Assembly (NCBI GenBank): GCA_023457875.1
Contig: JAEXBC010000110.1
Location: 1-12,608 of the forward strand
Source of the DNA: Bacillota bacterium
Lineage (GTDB): Bacteria; Bacillota; Clostridia; Lachnospirales; Cellulosilyticaceae
Reading direction: 5' to 3'
DNA: 12,608 nucleotides
Both the position numbers and the translations under genes were made by a program. Positions 1 to 6,153 of the stretch are shown one piece after another. Numbering within the stretch: the stretch's first letter is position 1; each line of letters starts with the position of its first letter. Under the pieces are notes generated by a model. It did no database searches, had not been told where the DNA came from, and saw nothing but the letters and a program-made list of their open reading frames with translations.

Positions 1-23
1 ATAGTATTCTTAATATGATTCAT
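1..23 (-). CDS. Possible 5' end of a further gene, cut by the left edge
   Basis: On the minus strand an ATG at 21-23 is preceded by AAGGA (33-37) at 9 nt and opens a frame reading MNHIKNT to the window edge. The spacing is correct for a real start, and it continues the co-directional layout after a 127-bp gap. Only seven codons are visible, so neither the product nor even the reality of the gene can be established. Confidence 0.35.
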
Positions 24-150
24 TTGTAGGTTTCCTTTATGTGTGGTTGTGGTGATTACACTATATCAGAAATCTTCAGATGAATCTTTTCTTTTTTATT
101 TAACTAATCGGTCATTTTATTATACAATTTTGCCATATTTAATTACATAA
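24..150. other. Intergenic gap downstream of the amidotransferase gene
   Basis: This 127-bp AT-rich stretch shows no GC-rich hairpin followed by a T-run, so no rho-independent terminator is evident after the amidotransferase gene. A perfect TATAAT box lies on the minus strand at 119-124, but the region 16-18 nt upstream has no good -35 hexamer. It could drive the possible gene at 23, though weakly supported. Confidence 0.4.
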
Positions 151-1269
151 CTACTTATCTTGCCATACTGGATTAATTAATTTCCATTCACCAAATCTAT
201 CTTTTTTAAAAAGTTCTTTATTATAGAGTTTATCAATAATATTCCAAAACTCGGACTCCGAATACCCAAGGAAATTAATAAAATCAGAGACACATTTAGA
301 ATCTAAAGCATGATCATGTTTTCTTACTAATTCAATGGCCTCATCTCTTGATAACATTCCATATCTAACAAATCTAGCAGCATAATCTGTGGCAGATGCA
401 TGTCCAAACTTAGGATACTTCATCCAAGAATGCACCAAGTATGCTCTACTATCAATTTGATCAAAGTTTTCTACATGATGGGTTCTATCCCATTCATGTG
501 TCAAATCATGAAATCCCCTTTTCTTTGCGTAAAGATAATTTGAATAACTATTCCAAGGAATAAAATAAGATATATACATTGGATCTAGTTTATTCAAATC
601 TTCGGCTGATGGTGCTTTTGTCATTTCAAGCACTTGCTCGGTTATCCCATCAATGCTAAGTAACTCATTTAAATCAATATCTGATGCTACTCCGTTACTT
701 AATTGATTTTTAGCAGAGTAGGTTTCTTCATAATCACTACCACCATATTCATAGCTCACATTTTCTCCATATACAAGTAATGGTGTATTAAATTTAATTG
801 CCATTTGCATAGGAAACGTATATATTAGTCTGTCAATAAACCAAGTAGGCTTCCCATATTTTTCAAATGTATATCTCATTAGTTTCTTTTGAGCCTTTAT
901 ATCAGGTTTTAGGCTAATTATTGGACAACCAAATTCTTCAGAAATATTCTTTACGTTATGTTTTCCTGCTTCAGTCATCTCAAAGTTATCTTCCACACTG
1001 AAAAGAATGGGATTCATCTTCATGACTTCTTTCATCAGATGAACCTGATAATGACTATCTTTTCCTCCGCTTACTGCAATTGCGCAATCAAAGGAACTTC
1101 CATTCATTCCACGATATTTATTGCACAAATTCTCTAGTTCTTTGTACCTAACATTCCAATTTATCTGTTTGCGTTTTTCAAAAGATTGACAGGCTGAACA
1201 AATTCCCTCTTCGTTAAATTTGATTCCTGGCCTAGTATCTGGCATTACACATTTTTTACAATACTTCAT
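151..1269 (-). CDS. N-acetyl-sugar amidotransferase, PseA/PtmG/WbpG-like
   Basis: PseA-type enzymes convert an acetamido group to an acetamidino group on a nonulosonic acid. In Campylobacter, PseA is assigned to pseudaminic acid and PtmG to legionaminic acid. The protein (372 residues from Met2) starts MKYCKKCVMPDTRPG with Cys5 and Cys8 (numbering from ATG 1272), pairs them with CSAC (25-28) in a zinc-like site, and has the PP-loop ATP motif SGGKDSHYQ (68-76) typical of ATP-activating amidotransferases. LVYGEN (166-171) and the SEYGG-like SYEYGGSDYEETYS stretch also match the family. Two adjacent ATGs exist; GGAGG is 5 nt from the second (1269) but only 2 nt from the first, so I start at 1269. 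A gap of 114 bp separates it from the DUF2920 gene. The substrate is inferred from the leg genes nearby. Confidence 0.85.
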   Translation of the reverse strand: MKYCKKCVMPDTRPGIKFNEEGICSACQSFEKRKQINWNVRYKELENLCNKYRGMNGSSFDCAIAVSGGKDSHYQVHLMKEVMKMNPILFSVEDNFEMTEAGKHNVKNISEEFGCPIISLKPDIKAQKKLMRYTFEKYGKPTWFIDRLIYTFPMQMAIKFNTPLLVYGENVSYEYGGSDYEETYSAKNQLSNGVASDIDLNELLSIDGITEQVLEMTKAPSAEDLNKLDPMYISYFIPWNSYSNYLYAKKRGFHDLTHEWDRTHHVENFDQIDSRAYLVHSWMKYPKFGHASATDYAARFVRYGMLSRDEAIELVRKHDHALDSKCVSDFINFLGYSESEFWNIIDKLYNKELFKKDRFGEWKLINPVWQDK

Positions 1270-1274
1270 CATAC

Positions 1275-1279
1275 CCTCC
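1275..1279 (-). promoter_or_regulatory. Shine-Dalgarno GGAGG selecting the second of two ATGs
   Basis: GGAGG followed by GT, ATG, ATG on the minus strand. It is 2 nt from the ATG at 1272 and 5 nt from the one at 1269, so the second methionine is the better start for the amidotransferase, and the product then begins MKYC as is usual in the family. Confidence 0.6.
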
Positions 1280-1383
1280 GACTTTAACTTTAATTTTATA
1301 GCTCATCGTTGCTGTCTACTTTACTTCTCGTTTAATAAAATCTCTTCTAAAATCTAATAATTCCATTCAAAGTTTATTTGATG

Positions 1384-2466
1384 TCATGTCCTAAATCTAA
1401 AGTCAAATACTGGTAACCTATTTATATAATCAACTTCTATACTTACTCCTTCAAAATCAATAGAATATGGTACCTGCTTACGTTTAAAACTTATTGGTCT
1501 TTCAAACTTCAATGCATAAGAAAATATCTCCAGAAAATCCGCATCTAACCCATGATTATTGGATTTGTATTTTATTTGATCTACATCTTCTTTTTTAACA
1601 AGTATGAACTTTGAATCATTCATTTTATCAATAATCTCTTGTTTCTGGATATGATCAATCAAGTTATCCTCATCTCCTTGAAAGGATATGATTTGTGTAT
1701 TACATTGATAATCTCTATACAAATTCTCCAAATTTAAGTCAGATTTATTTTGTATTATAGTTTTAGCTAAATAGTCAAATTCAATACGAAGTGTTAATTT
1801 ATTATAACACGAATATAAAAATCTATTTAATAGTAAATACTTTGGAAGTATCCAACCAGAATTATCTATAATGTACGAAAAAATATTAGATAATCTATTA
1901 CTTAGATATAACAAATACGCCCCATGTGAATGCCCATAGCCTATAACTCTATCAAAACGACCCTCACTCTTTTTATCTATTAATATACTTCTGACCGTTT
2001 CAACAGCTGTAATAATATCAATGGCTTGCATATAACTCATATCATTAAATTCTTCAATATCTTCTTGAATAATCGCCCTAACATCAAGTACTATTTCTTT
2101 CTTTGATAATATAGGCATCATCAATGTAGGTTCTTTGACTACCTCTTTCATTTCATCAACTGTAAGATACGATTGCAATTTTTCAGGATGAGCTATTGTA
2201 AAATTATCTACTCCCTGCATATATGAACTACCAAAATAATCACATTGAATGGTTACCAAATTATACGTGTCAGCAAATTTATTTCTCATTTTAACATATA
2301 CATTAGAATCCATATTTCCTCCGAAACCTGGCACAAAAATAACTAATCCTGTATCTTTGTTAATCCCATTATCAGGGACACAATAATCAATTCTTAAATT
2401 TCTATCAGTAGTTTGATTATATATATTCTTATGTGCTTTAATATGAATACTCGTTTGTATTGACAA
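1384..2466 (-). CDS. DUF2920 alpha/beta-hydrolase-like protein
   Basis: A 360-residue protein of the DUF2920 family, which to my recollection is common in Campylobacter flagellar modification loci and has no settled biochemical role. The opening (RIDYCVPDNG, then LVIFVPGFGG at 41-50) is the oxyanion-hole start of an alpha/beta hydrolase. GYGHSHGAY (176-184) holds the nucleophile elbow with Ser180; ISFQGDEDNLID (260-271) and NNHGLDAD (303-310) supply a plausible acid (Asp265 or Asp267) and His305, so the triad appears intact. No signal peptide is visible, so it should be cytoplasmic. The start is TTG (2464-2466) with AAGGAG 8 nt upstream. The gene is 29 nt after fliB. An esterase, deacylase or acyltransferase acting on the flagellar sugar is possible, but the substrate is unknown. 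Confidence 0.82.
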   Translation of the reverse strand: MSIQTSIHIKAHKNIYNQTTDRNLRIDYCVPDNGINKDTGLVIFVPGFGGNMDSNVYVKMRNKFADTYNLVTIQCDYFGSSYMQGVDNFTIAHPEKLQSYLTVDEMKEVVKEPTLMMPILSKKEIVLDVRAIIQEDIEEFNDMSYMQAIDIITAVETVRSILIDKKSEGRFDRVIGYGHSHGAYLLYLSNRLSNIFSYIIDNSGWILPKYLLLNRFLYSCYNKLTLRIEFDYLAKTIIQNKSDLNLENLYRDYQCNTQIISFQGDEDNLIDHIQKQEIIDKMNDSKFILVKKEDVDQIKYKSNNHGLDADFLEIFSYALKFERPISFKRKQVPYSIDFEGVSIEVDYINRLPVFDFRFRT

Positions 2467-2474
2467 TATTCTCT

Positions 2475-2480
2475 CTCCTT
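2475..2480 (-). promoter_or_regulatory. Shine-Dalgarno AAGGAG for the TTG start of the DUF2920 gene
   Basis: AAGGAG lies 8 nt before TTG (2464-2466). No ATG or GTG in the same frame sits at a comparable distance, and the next in-frame methionine would remove the first strand of the hydrolase, so TTG is preferred. Confidence 0.65.
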
Positions 2481-2495
2481 TGATTGATTATAGTA

Positions 2496-3683
2496 TTACC
2501 GAACAAACGTAGCTATATAGTTTAGATTATTTATCTCATTCTCCTTTAGCTTCTCATATAAAGCATTTCTAAATTGGATGTTATGCTCTATTGCCCTAGA
2601 AAAGGAATATATAACATTTATGACATTGGACATTTCTAGCTTATTATCATTATTGTACCATTCCACCATCAAAAACTGTTTAATAAACATATAATATATA
2701 GACAATAGACATATCTCGCGATCTAGGTCTTTATTCCATAATGCAATCATTACATTATCATATATGTAATAAGTCATATAATGTTCTAAAATATATTCTT
2801 TAGTCAAAAAATATTCATTGAATTGTGTTTCTATATGGTCAATATTTATTTTTTCATCGTTAATCAAACTAAAAAACTCTTGCATTTGCTTGGCAAGTAT
2901 TATAAATCTATTGTTGCCTGTCCCTATTGACATTCTGAACTGAAGTAAACTCTCTATAAAATCACTTTTAACCTTCCTGTTTATTTTTATATTATCTAAA
3001 GTTGTTCTTACTTGCTCACTATTAACATATTCCATAAAGGTAGTACTCAGCTTATCACTATAATTTTTGCTTTTTATCTGTTGTTGTATTTTATCGGAGA
3101 ACTGCTTAATAAAAACAATCCTTTTCCACGTTGGGATTTCTCGTAATTGAGCTATATCAATAAGTGACATTCTTACATTCCAGAAAAACAACTCTAGTTC
3201 TTTATCAAATGGTTTGCTAGTAACACCTAATCTATCTAACTCGTCTGTTTTTTCTTCTGTCATAGTAAAAGACATGGGCTCTTCAGACTGTAATATTAGT
3301 CTTGCTACTTCAGGACATGATATCGTCATAACCTTTTCACATCTATCCCCAATTCGTTTTATATCTCTAGGATATTGTGTACATACATTGCAAAGAAACT
3401 CTTCTCCTAAATTAATATATATTTGACACAAATTATTCTCATCTAAAAAACTACATCTTGATCCTTTTATTAATGAAATCTTACCATATCTACTATTTGA
3501 CTTTGCACTTCTATCTCTAGACACATTATGATTAAGATATGTTCCAAATTCTCCTTTTATTTTTCTATATTTACAAAAGCTTTCTTTATCAACAGATATC
3601 TTCCAACCTATACAACAACTATCTGGACATTGACCTGCTATACATTTAAATTTATCATAATAATCAGGTTTAAGTATTATCAC
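2496..3683 (-). CDS. fliB: Flagellin lysine-N-methylase FliB
   Basis: FliB methylates lysine side chains of flagellin before assembly. The 395-residue protein begins with the family signature: KPDYYDKFKCIAGQCPDSCC (5-24) with Cys14, Cys19, Cys23 and Cys24, then GW (26-27). Further cysteines follow at 37, 77, 86, 98, 101 (LCNVCTQYPR, 97-106), 115 and 123 (SCPEVARL). FliB proteins are reported to use such cysteines for an iron-sulfur centre and to use S-adenosylmethionine. The rest is a helical domain without obvious motifs. The start is GTG at 3683 with GGGAGG 6 nt upstream; the family N terminus (M-x-L-K-P-x-Y) begins there. It is preceded by a 195-bp gap, so it may have its own promoter, and it is followed 29 nt later by the DUF2920 gene. 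No frame break is seen. Confidence 0.93.
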   Translation of the reverse strand: MIILKPDYYDKFKCIAGQCPDSCCIGWKISVDKESFCKYRKIKGEFGTYLNHNVSRDRSAKSNSRYGKISLIKGSRCSFLDENNLCQIYINLGEEFLCNVCTQYPRDIKRIGDRCEKVMTISCPEVARLILQSEEPMSFTMTEEKTDELDRLGVTSKPFDKELELFFWNVRMSLIDIAQLREIPTWKRIVFIKQFSDKIQQQIKSKNYSDKLSTTFMEYVNSEQVRTTLDNIKINRKVKSDFIESLLQFRMSIGTGNNRFIILAKQMQEFFSLINDEKINIDHIETQFNEYFLTKEYILEHYMTYYIYDNVMIALWNKDLDREICLLSIYYMFIKQFLMVEWYNNDNKLEMSNVINVIYSFSRAIEHNIQFRNALYEKLKENEINNLNYIATFVR

Positions 3684-3689
3684 ACAATA

Positions 3690-3695
3690 CCTCCC
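3690..3695 (-). promoter_or_regulatory. Shine-Dalgarno GGGAGG for the GTG start of fliB
   Basis: AAGGGAGG is followed after 6 nt by GTG (3681-3683). This is nearly ideal and places the start just before the conserved K-P-x-Y opening of FliB. Confidence 0.75.
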
Positions 3696-3798
3696 TTAAA
3701 AATAATTATCAGCATTCATTATTTGAATATAGTCTTTTTATTTACTTTGAGATTTTACCTCGTACTTACTTTATCAAAGAAAAAGAGCTAATATGGTT

Positions 3799-3813
3799 TT
3801 CATACTATATGAA
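3799..3813. repeat. Short perfect inverted repeat upstream of fliB
   Basis: TTCATA, a 3-base spacer, then TATGAA, followed on the plus strand by seven further Ts (3814-3820). On the minus strand, the direction of transcription, the stem is preceded by an A-run rather than followed by Ts, and its pairs are almost all AT, so it is not a terminator of this operon. An operator-like site is possible; chance in AT-rich DNA is also possible. Confidence 0.4.
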
Positions 3814-3878
3814 TTTTTTTCATTTACTCATCTTATTAATCAGTATTGATTGTTTTTTTGACCGCAAAGAACTTCCTT

Positions 3879-4229
3879 CTAGCTCTTACTTTGAAATGTT
3901 CCTTGCCCCATATACCTTGTATATGCATTACTATACTGTTGCTCCGTTTCTCGCATTTTTCTTGCTTTACATAAATTGACCTTGACTTCTTCAAACAGTA
4001 CATCATATTTTTTCCTGTTTTCATGATCCCATTCTTGTACTTTTATAAGAATTTCTCGTTCTTCATCACTAAGCGGAGCATTCGCCGTTTTATTGATATC
4101 CTCGAGACGCTCTATTACTCCTTGACGTTCATTTAACAACTCAATAAATTTATCAACATTTCCGCTTAATATCTCTTTATGTTGTTTTTCCGTGATGGAA
4201 AGCAATTCCTCTAAATATTTTTTTCTCAT
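3879..4229 (-). CDS. FliT/FlgN-like flagellar export chaperone
   Basis: A 116-residue, highly charged, almost entirely helical protein with coiled-coil-like heptads. Clostridial FliT/FlgN-type chaperones have this size and layout: MRKKYLEELLSITEKQ at the start, a middle helix (LNERQGVIERLEDIN), and an end of the Y-x-N-x-Y type (QQYSNAYTRYMGQGTF, 97-112) that resembles the family's usual GTF-x-K tail. Such chaperones bind hook-associated proteins such as the FliD cap, or FlgK/FlgL, in the cytoplasm and hand them to the flagellar export gate. The start ATG has a run of five Gs (AGGGGG) about 6 nt upstream. It is 15 nt after legF, so it is co-transcribed with the sugar genes, while a 195-bp gap follows it. 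No catalytic motif is present. FliT versus FlgN cannot be decided by eye. Confidence 0.65.
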   Translation of the reverse strand: MRKKYLEELLSITEKQHKEILSGNVDKFIELLNERQGVIERLEDINKTANAPLSDEEREILIKVQEWDHENRKKYDVLFEEVKVNLCKARKMRETEQQYSNAYTRYMGQGTFQSKS

Positions 4230-4244
4230 GATATACCCCCTAAG

Positions 4245-4946
4245 CTATCTTCCCTCTCCTTGATTATATTTAATAACTGCTTCTGCATATAAAAAATCAT
4301 AAATATCATCTATATCTATTGAACTAGATTTTCCCATACAATAGCCATAACTTTTAGAATGATAAAAATCTCTGTGTTCCAAATAATAATCGACTTTAGC
4401 TAGATAAATAGCTCCATTTAAACGATAAGACTGTCTCTGTTCTTGACGCCTCTTTTGCGCATCTTTTCCAAATCCATCAATACATTTTTCTTCACCTAAA
4501 TACAATGTCCATGTTGCGGGATGCTCGCATTCACAAATACTTACTACTGCATTTGCTTGCTTTTCTTCAAGTAGTTTGATGCATCCTATTATATCTTCCT
4601 CTTTTCTTAAAGGTGAGGTAGGTTGAAGTAGCATAAAATAATCATATTCTTTTCCTAATAGCTGCATTTGCTCTAGTGTTTCTATGATCACATCAGAGGT
4701 GCTTGCCACATCAGTTGCTAACTGCGGTGTTCTCATAAAAGGAACCTTTGCCCCATACATTTTTGCAACTTCTGCATATTTTACAGAGTCAGTAGACACA
4801 ATGATATCTTCAAAAATTTTTGACCCTATGGCTGCTTCAATGGTATAAGCAATTAACGGTTTCTCTGCCAAGAGTTTAATATTCTTATCCTTTAATCCTT
4901 TAGAGCCGCTTCTTGCAGGTATTATTGCTAAAATTTTTTTTGGCAC
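4245..4946 (-). CDS. legF: CMP-legionaminic acid synthetase (acylneuraminate cytidylyltransferase, NeuA family)
   Basis: Activates the nonulosonic acid with CTP to the CMP-sugar that Maf uses. Counting from Met at GTG 4946: ILAIIPARSGSKGLKDKN (5-22) is the CTP-binding loop, LLQPTSPLR (106-114) the nucleotide/sugar signature, RLNGAIYLAK (175-184) and IDIDD (210-214) the C-terminal sugar and metal-binding region. The length (233 residues) fits a single-domain NeuA/PtmB protein. An in-frame ATG at 4979 would add 11 residues, but it has a poor Shine-Dalgarno. GAGGAGG at 4955-4961 lies 8 nt before GTG 4946, and that start gives the usual short N terminus before the AIIPARSGS loop, so I chose GTG. 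The legG stop is 43 nt upstream and the FliT-like gene begins 15 nt downstream. Confidence 0.9.
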   Translation of the reverse strand: MPKKILAIIPARSGSKGLKDKNIKLLAEKPLIAYTIEAAIGSKIFEDIIVSTDSVKYAEVAKMYGAKVPFMRTPQLATDVASTSDVIIETLEQMQLLGKEYDYFMLLQPTSPLRKEEDIIGCIKLLEEKQANAVVSICECEHPATWTLYLGEEKCIDGFGKDAQKRRQEQRQSYRLNGAIYLAKVDYYLEHRDFYHSKSYGYCMGKSSSIDIDDIYDFLYAEAVIKYNQGEGR

Positions 4947-4954
4947 ACTGCTTT

Positions 4955-4961
4955 CCTCCTC
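4955..4961 (-). promoter_or_regulatory. Shine-Dalgarno GAGGAGG that sets the legF start at GTG 4946
   Basis: GAGGAGG sits inside the longer reading frame, 8 nt before GTG (4944-4946). The ATG at 4979 has only a weak AGGTAA-like element. The strong site and the short family N terminus both indicate the GTG. Confidence 0.75.
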
Positions 4962-4989
4962 GTACCTTTGTCGTTGCATATAGGCTTAC

Positions 4990-6153
4990 CTATTGCAAAT
5001 CATAAAACTGTTTCTTTAGAGTTGCTGTATGATCAAACAAATATCGCTTCAATTGATATAGTATTTCTTCCGATACACTTATTTTTTCATACGGATTAAC
5101 TATTTCCTTTAACCGCTCTTTAAATGATATACTTCTGGTGCATTCTATGGCCTTCCTAATTGAATCTTCACTTTCGGAGCAATGAATAACAGAATCTGCA
5201 CATATTCGCCCTTTTTGCCTATCCCCAATATTAACAGTGGGGACGCCTAATGAAGGTGCCTCAATGATTCCGCTTGAAGAATTTCCAATAACTACACTAC
5301 TATATTTAACTGAACTTAAATATCTTAATTGCCCCATAGATACAAATGCTATGGCTCGATCTTCATTCTGATTAACATACGCATCAATCATCTGATTGAT
5401 AATCCTGCCACCTACATCCGAATTTGCCTTAGTAAATATAAACTTCATATCTTTAAATGTATCTAAAACATTTAATAAAGCTCTAAATTGATTTTCGGCA
5501 GTATTCACTTCTAATGTAACTGGATGATAAGTCACCATGGCTACTTCTTTATCAAAGCTAAAACCTATTGATTTTTCTAACTCCCTCTTTTCTAGAAGTT
5601 GCATGGTTTTAATGTTCTCAATTCCAAGTGCACCTACATTAAATACGCGGTGAGGTTCCTCTCCTAATTGTATTACTCGCCTTCGATATGCTTCTGTACT
5701 TGTGAAATGTAGATAACTCATTTTTGTGATAGAGTGTCTAATAGCTTCATCCACCATGCCCTGCGTTAATTCTCCACCATGTATGTGCGCTATTGGCACT
5801 CTATTAATCATTGCCGCACTGGCTGCTGCAAAAATCTCGTAGCGGTCACCTAATAATACCACAATATCTGGATTAAGACGTTCATAAGTCTCAGCAAAGC
5901 TAATCATTCCTAGTGCCATTGTTTTTGACACCGCAACACCAGTGTCGTTACTTAATAATATGTCCACCTTTTGAGCAATAGGATACCCATCTTCTTCGAT
6001 TTGACGATAGGTTAATCCAAATTCTGGAGATAAGTGCATTCCAGTCACAATTAATTGTAATTCTAATTCTTGATCTCTAAATACTTTTTCAATTAACGGT
6101 TTCAACAACCCATACTCAGCCCGTGTTCCTGTAATAATACACACTCTTTTCAT
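4990..6153 (-). CDS. legG: Hydrolysing NDP-sugar 2-epimerase, NeuC/LegG family
   Basis: Removes the nucleotide and inverts C2 of the 2,4-diacetamido sugar, giving the mannose-configured substrate for the synthase. The 387-residue GT-B fold is complete, with GTRAEYGLLKPL (9-20), LGDRYEIFAAA (101-111), HIHGGELTQG (123-132), EAIRHSITKMSYLHF (136-150), VTYHPVT (207-213), GNSSSGIIEAPSLG (290-303) and NIGDRQKGR (308-316). These match hydrolysing UDP-GlcNAc 2-epimerases (NeuC, SiaA, LegG) and rule out PseG, which has a different fold signature. The ATG overlaps the synthase stop by 4 nt. An AAAGGGAT element lies about 14 nt upstream, rather far, so translational coupling probably sets expression. 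In the Campylobacter GDP-linked route, LegG acts on the GDP-linked diacetamido sugar. Confidence 0.9.
   Translation of the reverse strand: MKRVCIITGTRAEYGLLKPLIEKVFRDQELELQLIVTGMHLSPEFGLTYRQIEEDGYPIAQKVDILLSNDTGVAVSKTMALGMISFAETYERLNPDIVVLLGDRYEIFAAASAAMINRVPIAHIHGGELTQGMVDEAIRHSITKMSYLHFTSTEAYRRRVIQLGEEPHRVFNVGALGIENIKTMQLLEKRELEKSIGFSFDKEVAMVTYHPVTLEVNTAENQFRALLNVLDTFKDMKFIFTKANSDVGGRIINQMIDAYVNQNEDRAIAFVSMGQLRYLSSVKYSSVVIGNSSSGIIEAPSLGVPTVNIGDRQKGRICADSVIHCSESEDSIRKAIECTRSISFKERLKEIVNPYEKISVSEEILYQLKRYLFDHTATLKKQFYDLQ

Larger units (their letters stand above)
3684..3878. other. 195-bp AT-rich gap between the FliT-like gene and fliB; possible separate promoter
   Basis: The largest gene-free stretch in the window, extremely AT-rich. 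On the minus strand TTGATA (3772-3777) and TAAAAT (3752-3757) resemble -35 and -10 boxes, but the 14-nt spacer is short, so a sigma-A promoter is only a weak possibility. No sigma-28 flagellar promoter (TAAA then GCCGATAA) was found. No GC-rich hairpin that could terminate the FliT-side transcript is visible. Apart from an inverted repeat (3799-3813) and the fliB Shine-Dalgarno nothing is recognised; the small open frames here are poor in coding features. Confidence 0.45.

Noticed and set aside
1316..1366. Small minus-strand frame starting MELLDFRRDFIKREVK between the DUF2920 and amidotransferase genes
   Set aside because: Only 16 codons, no Shine-Dalgarno before its ATG, no recognisable leader-peptide or attenuator structure after it.
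1290..1383. Promoter for the amidotransferase gene
   Set aside because: A TATAAA box is present, but the only -35-like hexamer (TAGACA) is 12 nt away, too close; the evidence is too weak to annotate.
3528..3791. Plus-strand 87-residue hydrophobic frame over the fliB start and gap
   Set aside because: Antisense to a clear fliB N terminus; its hydrophobic look comes from AT-rich DNA rich in TTT/ATT codons. The other plus-strand frames in the window are antisense shadows of the same kind.
3799..3820. Rho-independent terminator
   Set aside because: The T-run follows the stem only on the plus strand, where no gene is transcribed, and the stem is nearly all AT.
3836..4024. 62-residue minus-strand frame overlapping the FliT-like gene
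   Set aside because: It lies in another frame of a gene with good coding features, has no Shine-Dalgarno and gives a low-complexity basic peptide.
4990..6153. Pseudaminic acid pathway
   Set aside because: The epimerase is a NeuC-type hydrolysing 2-epimerase (GDRYE, HIHGGE, GNSSSGIIE), not PseG, and no PseH-type acetyltransferase is present; the acetyltransferase is NeuD-like.
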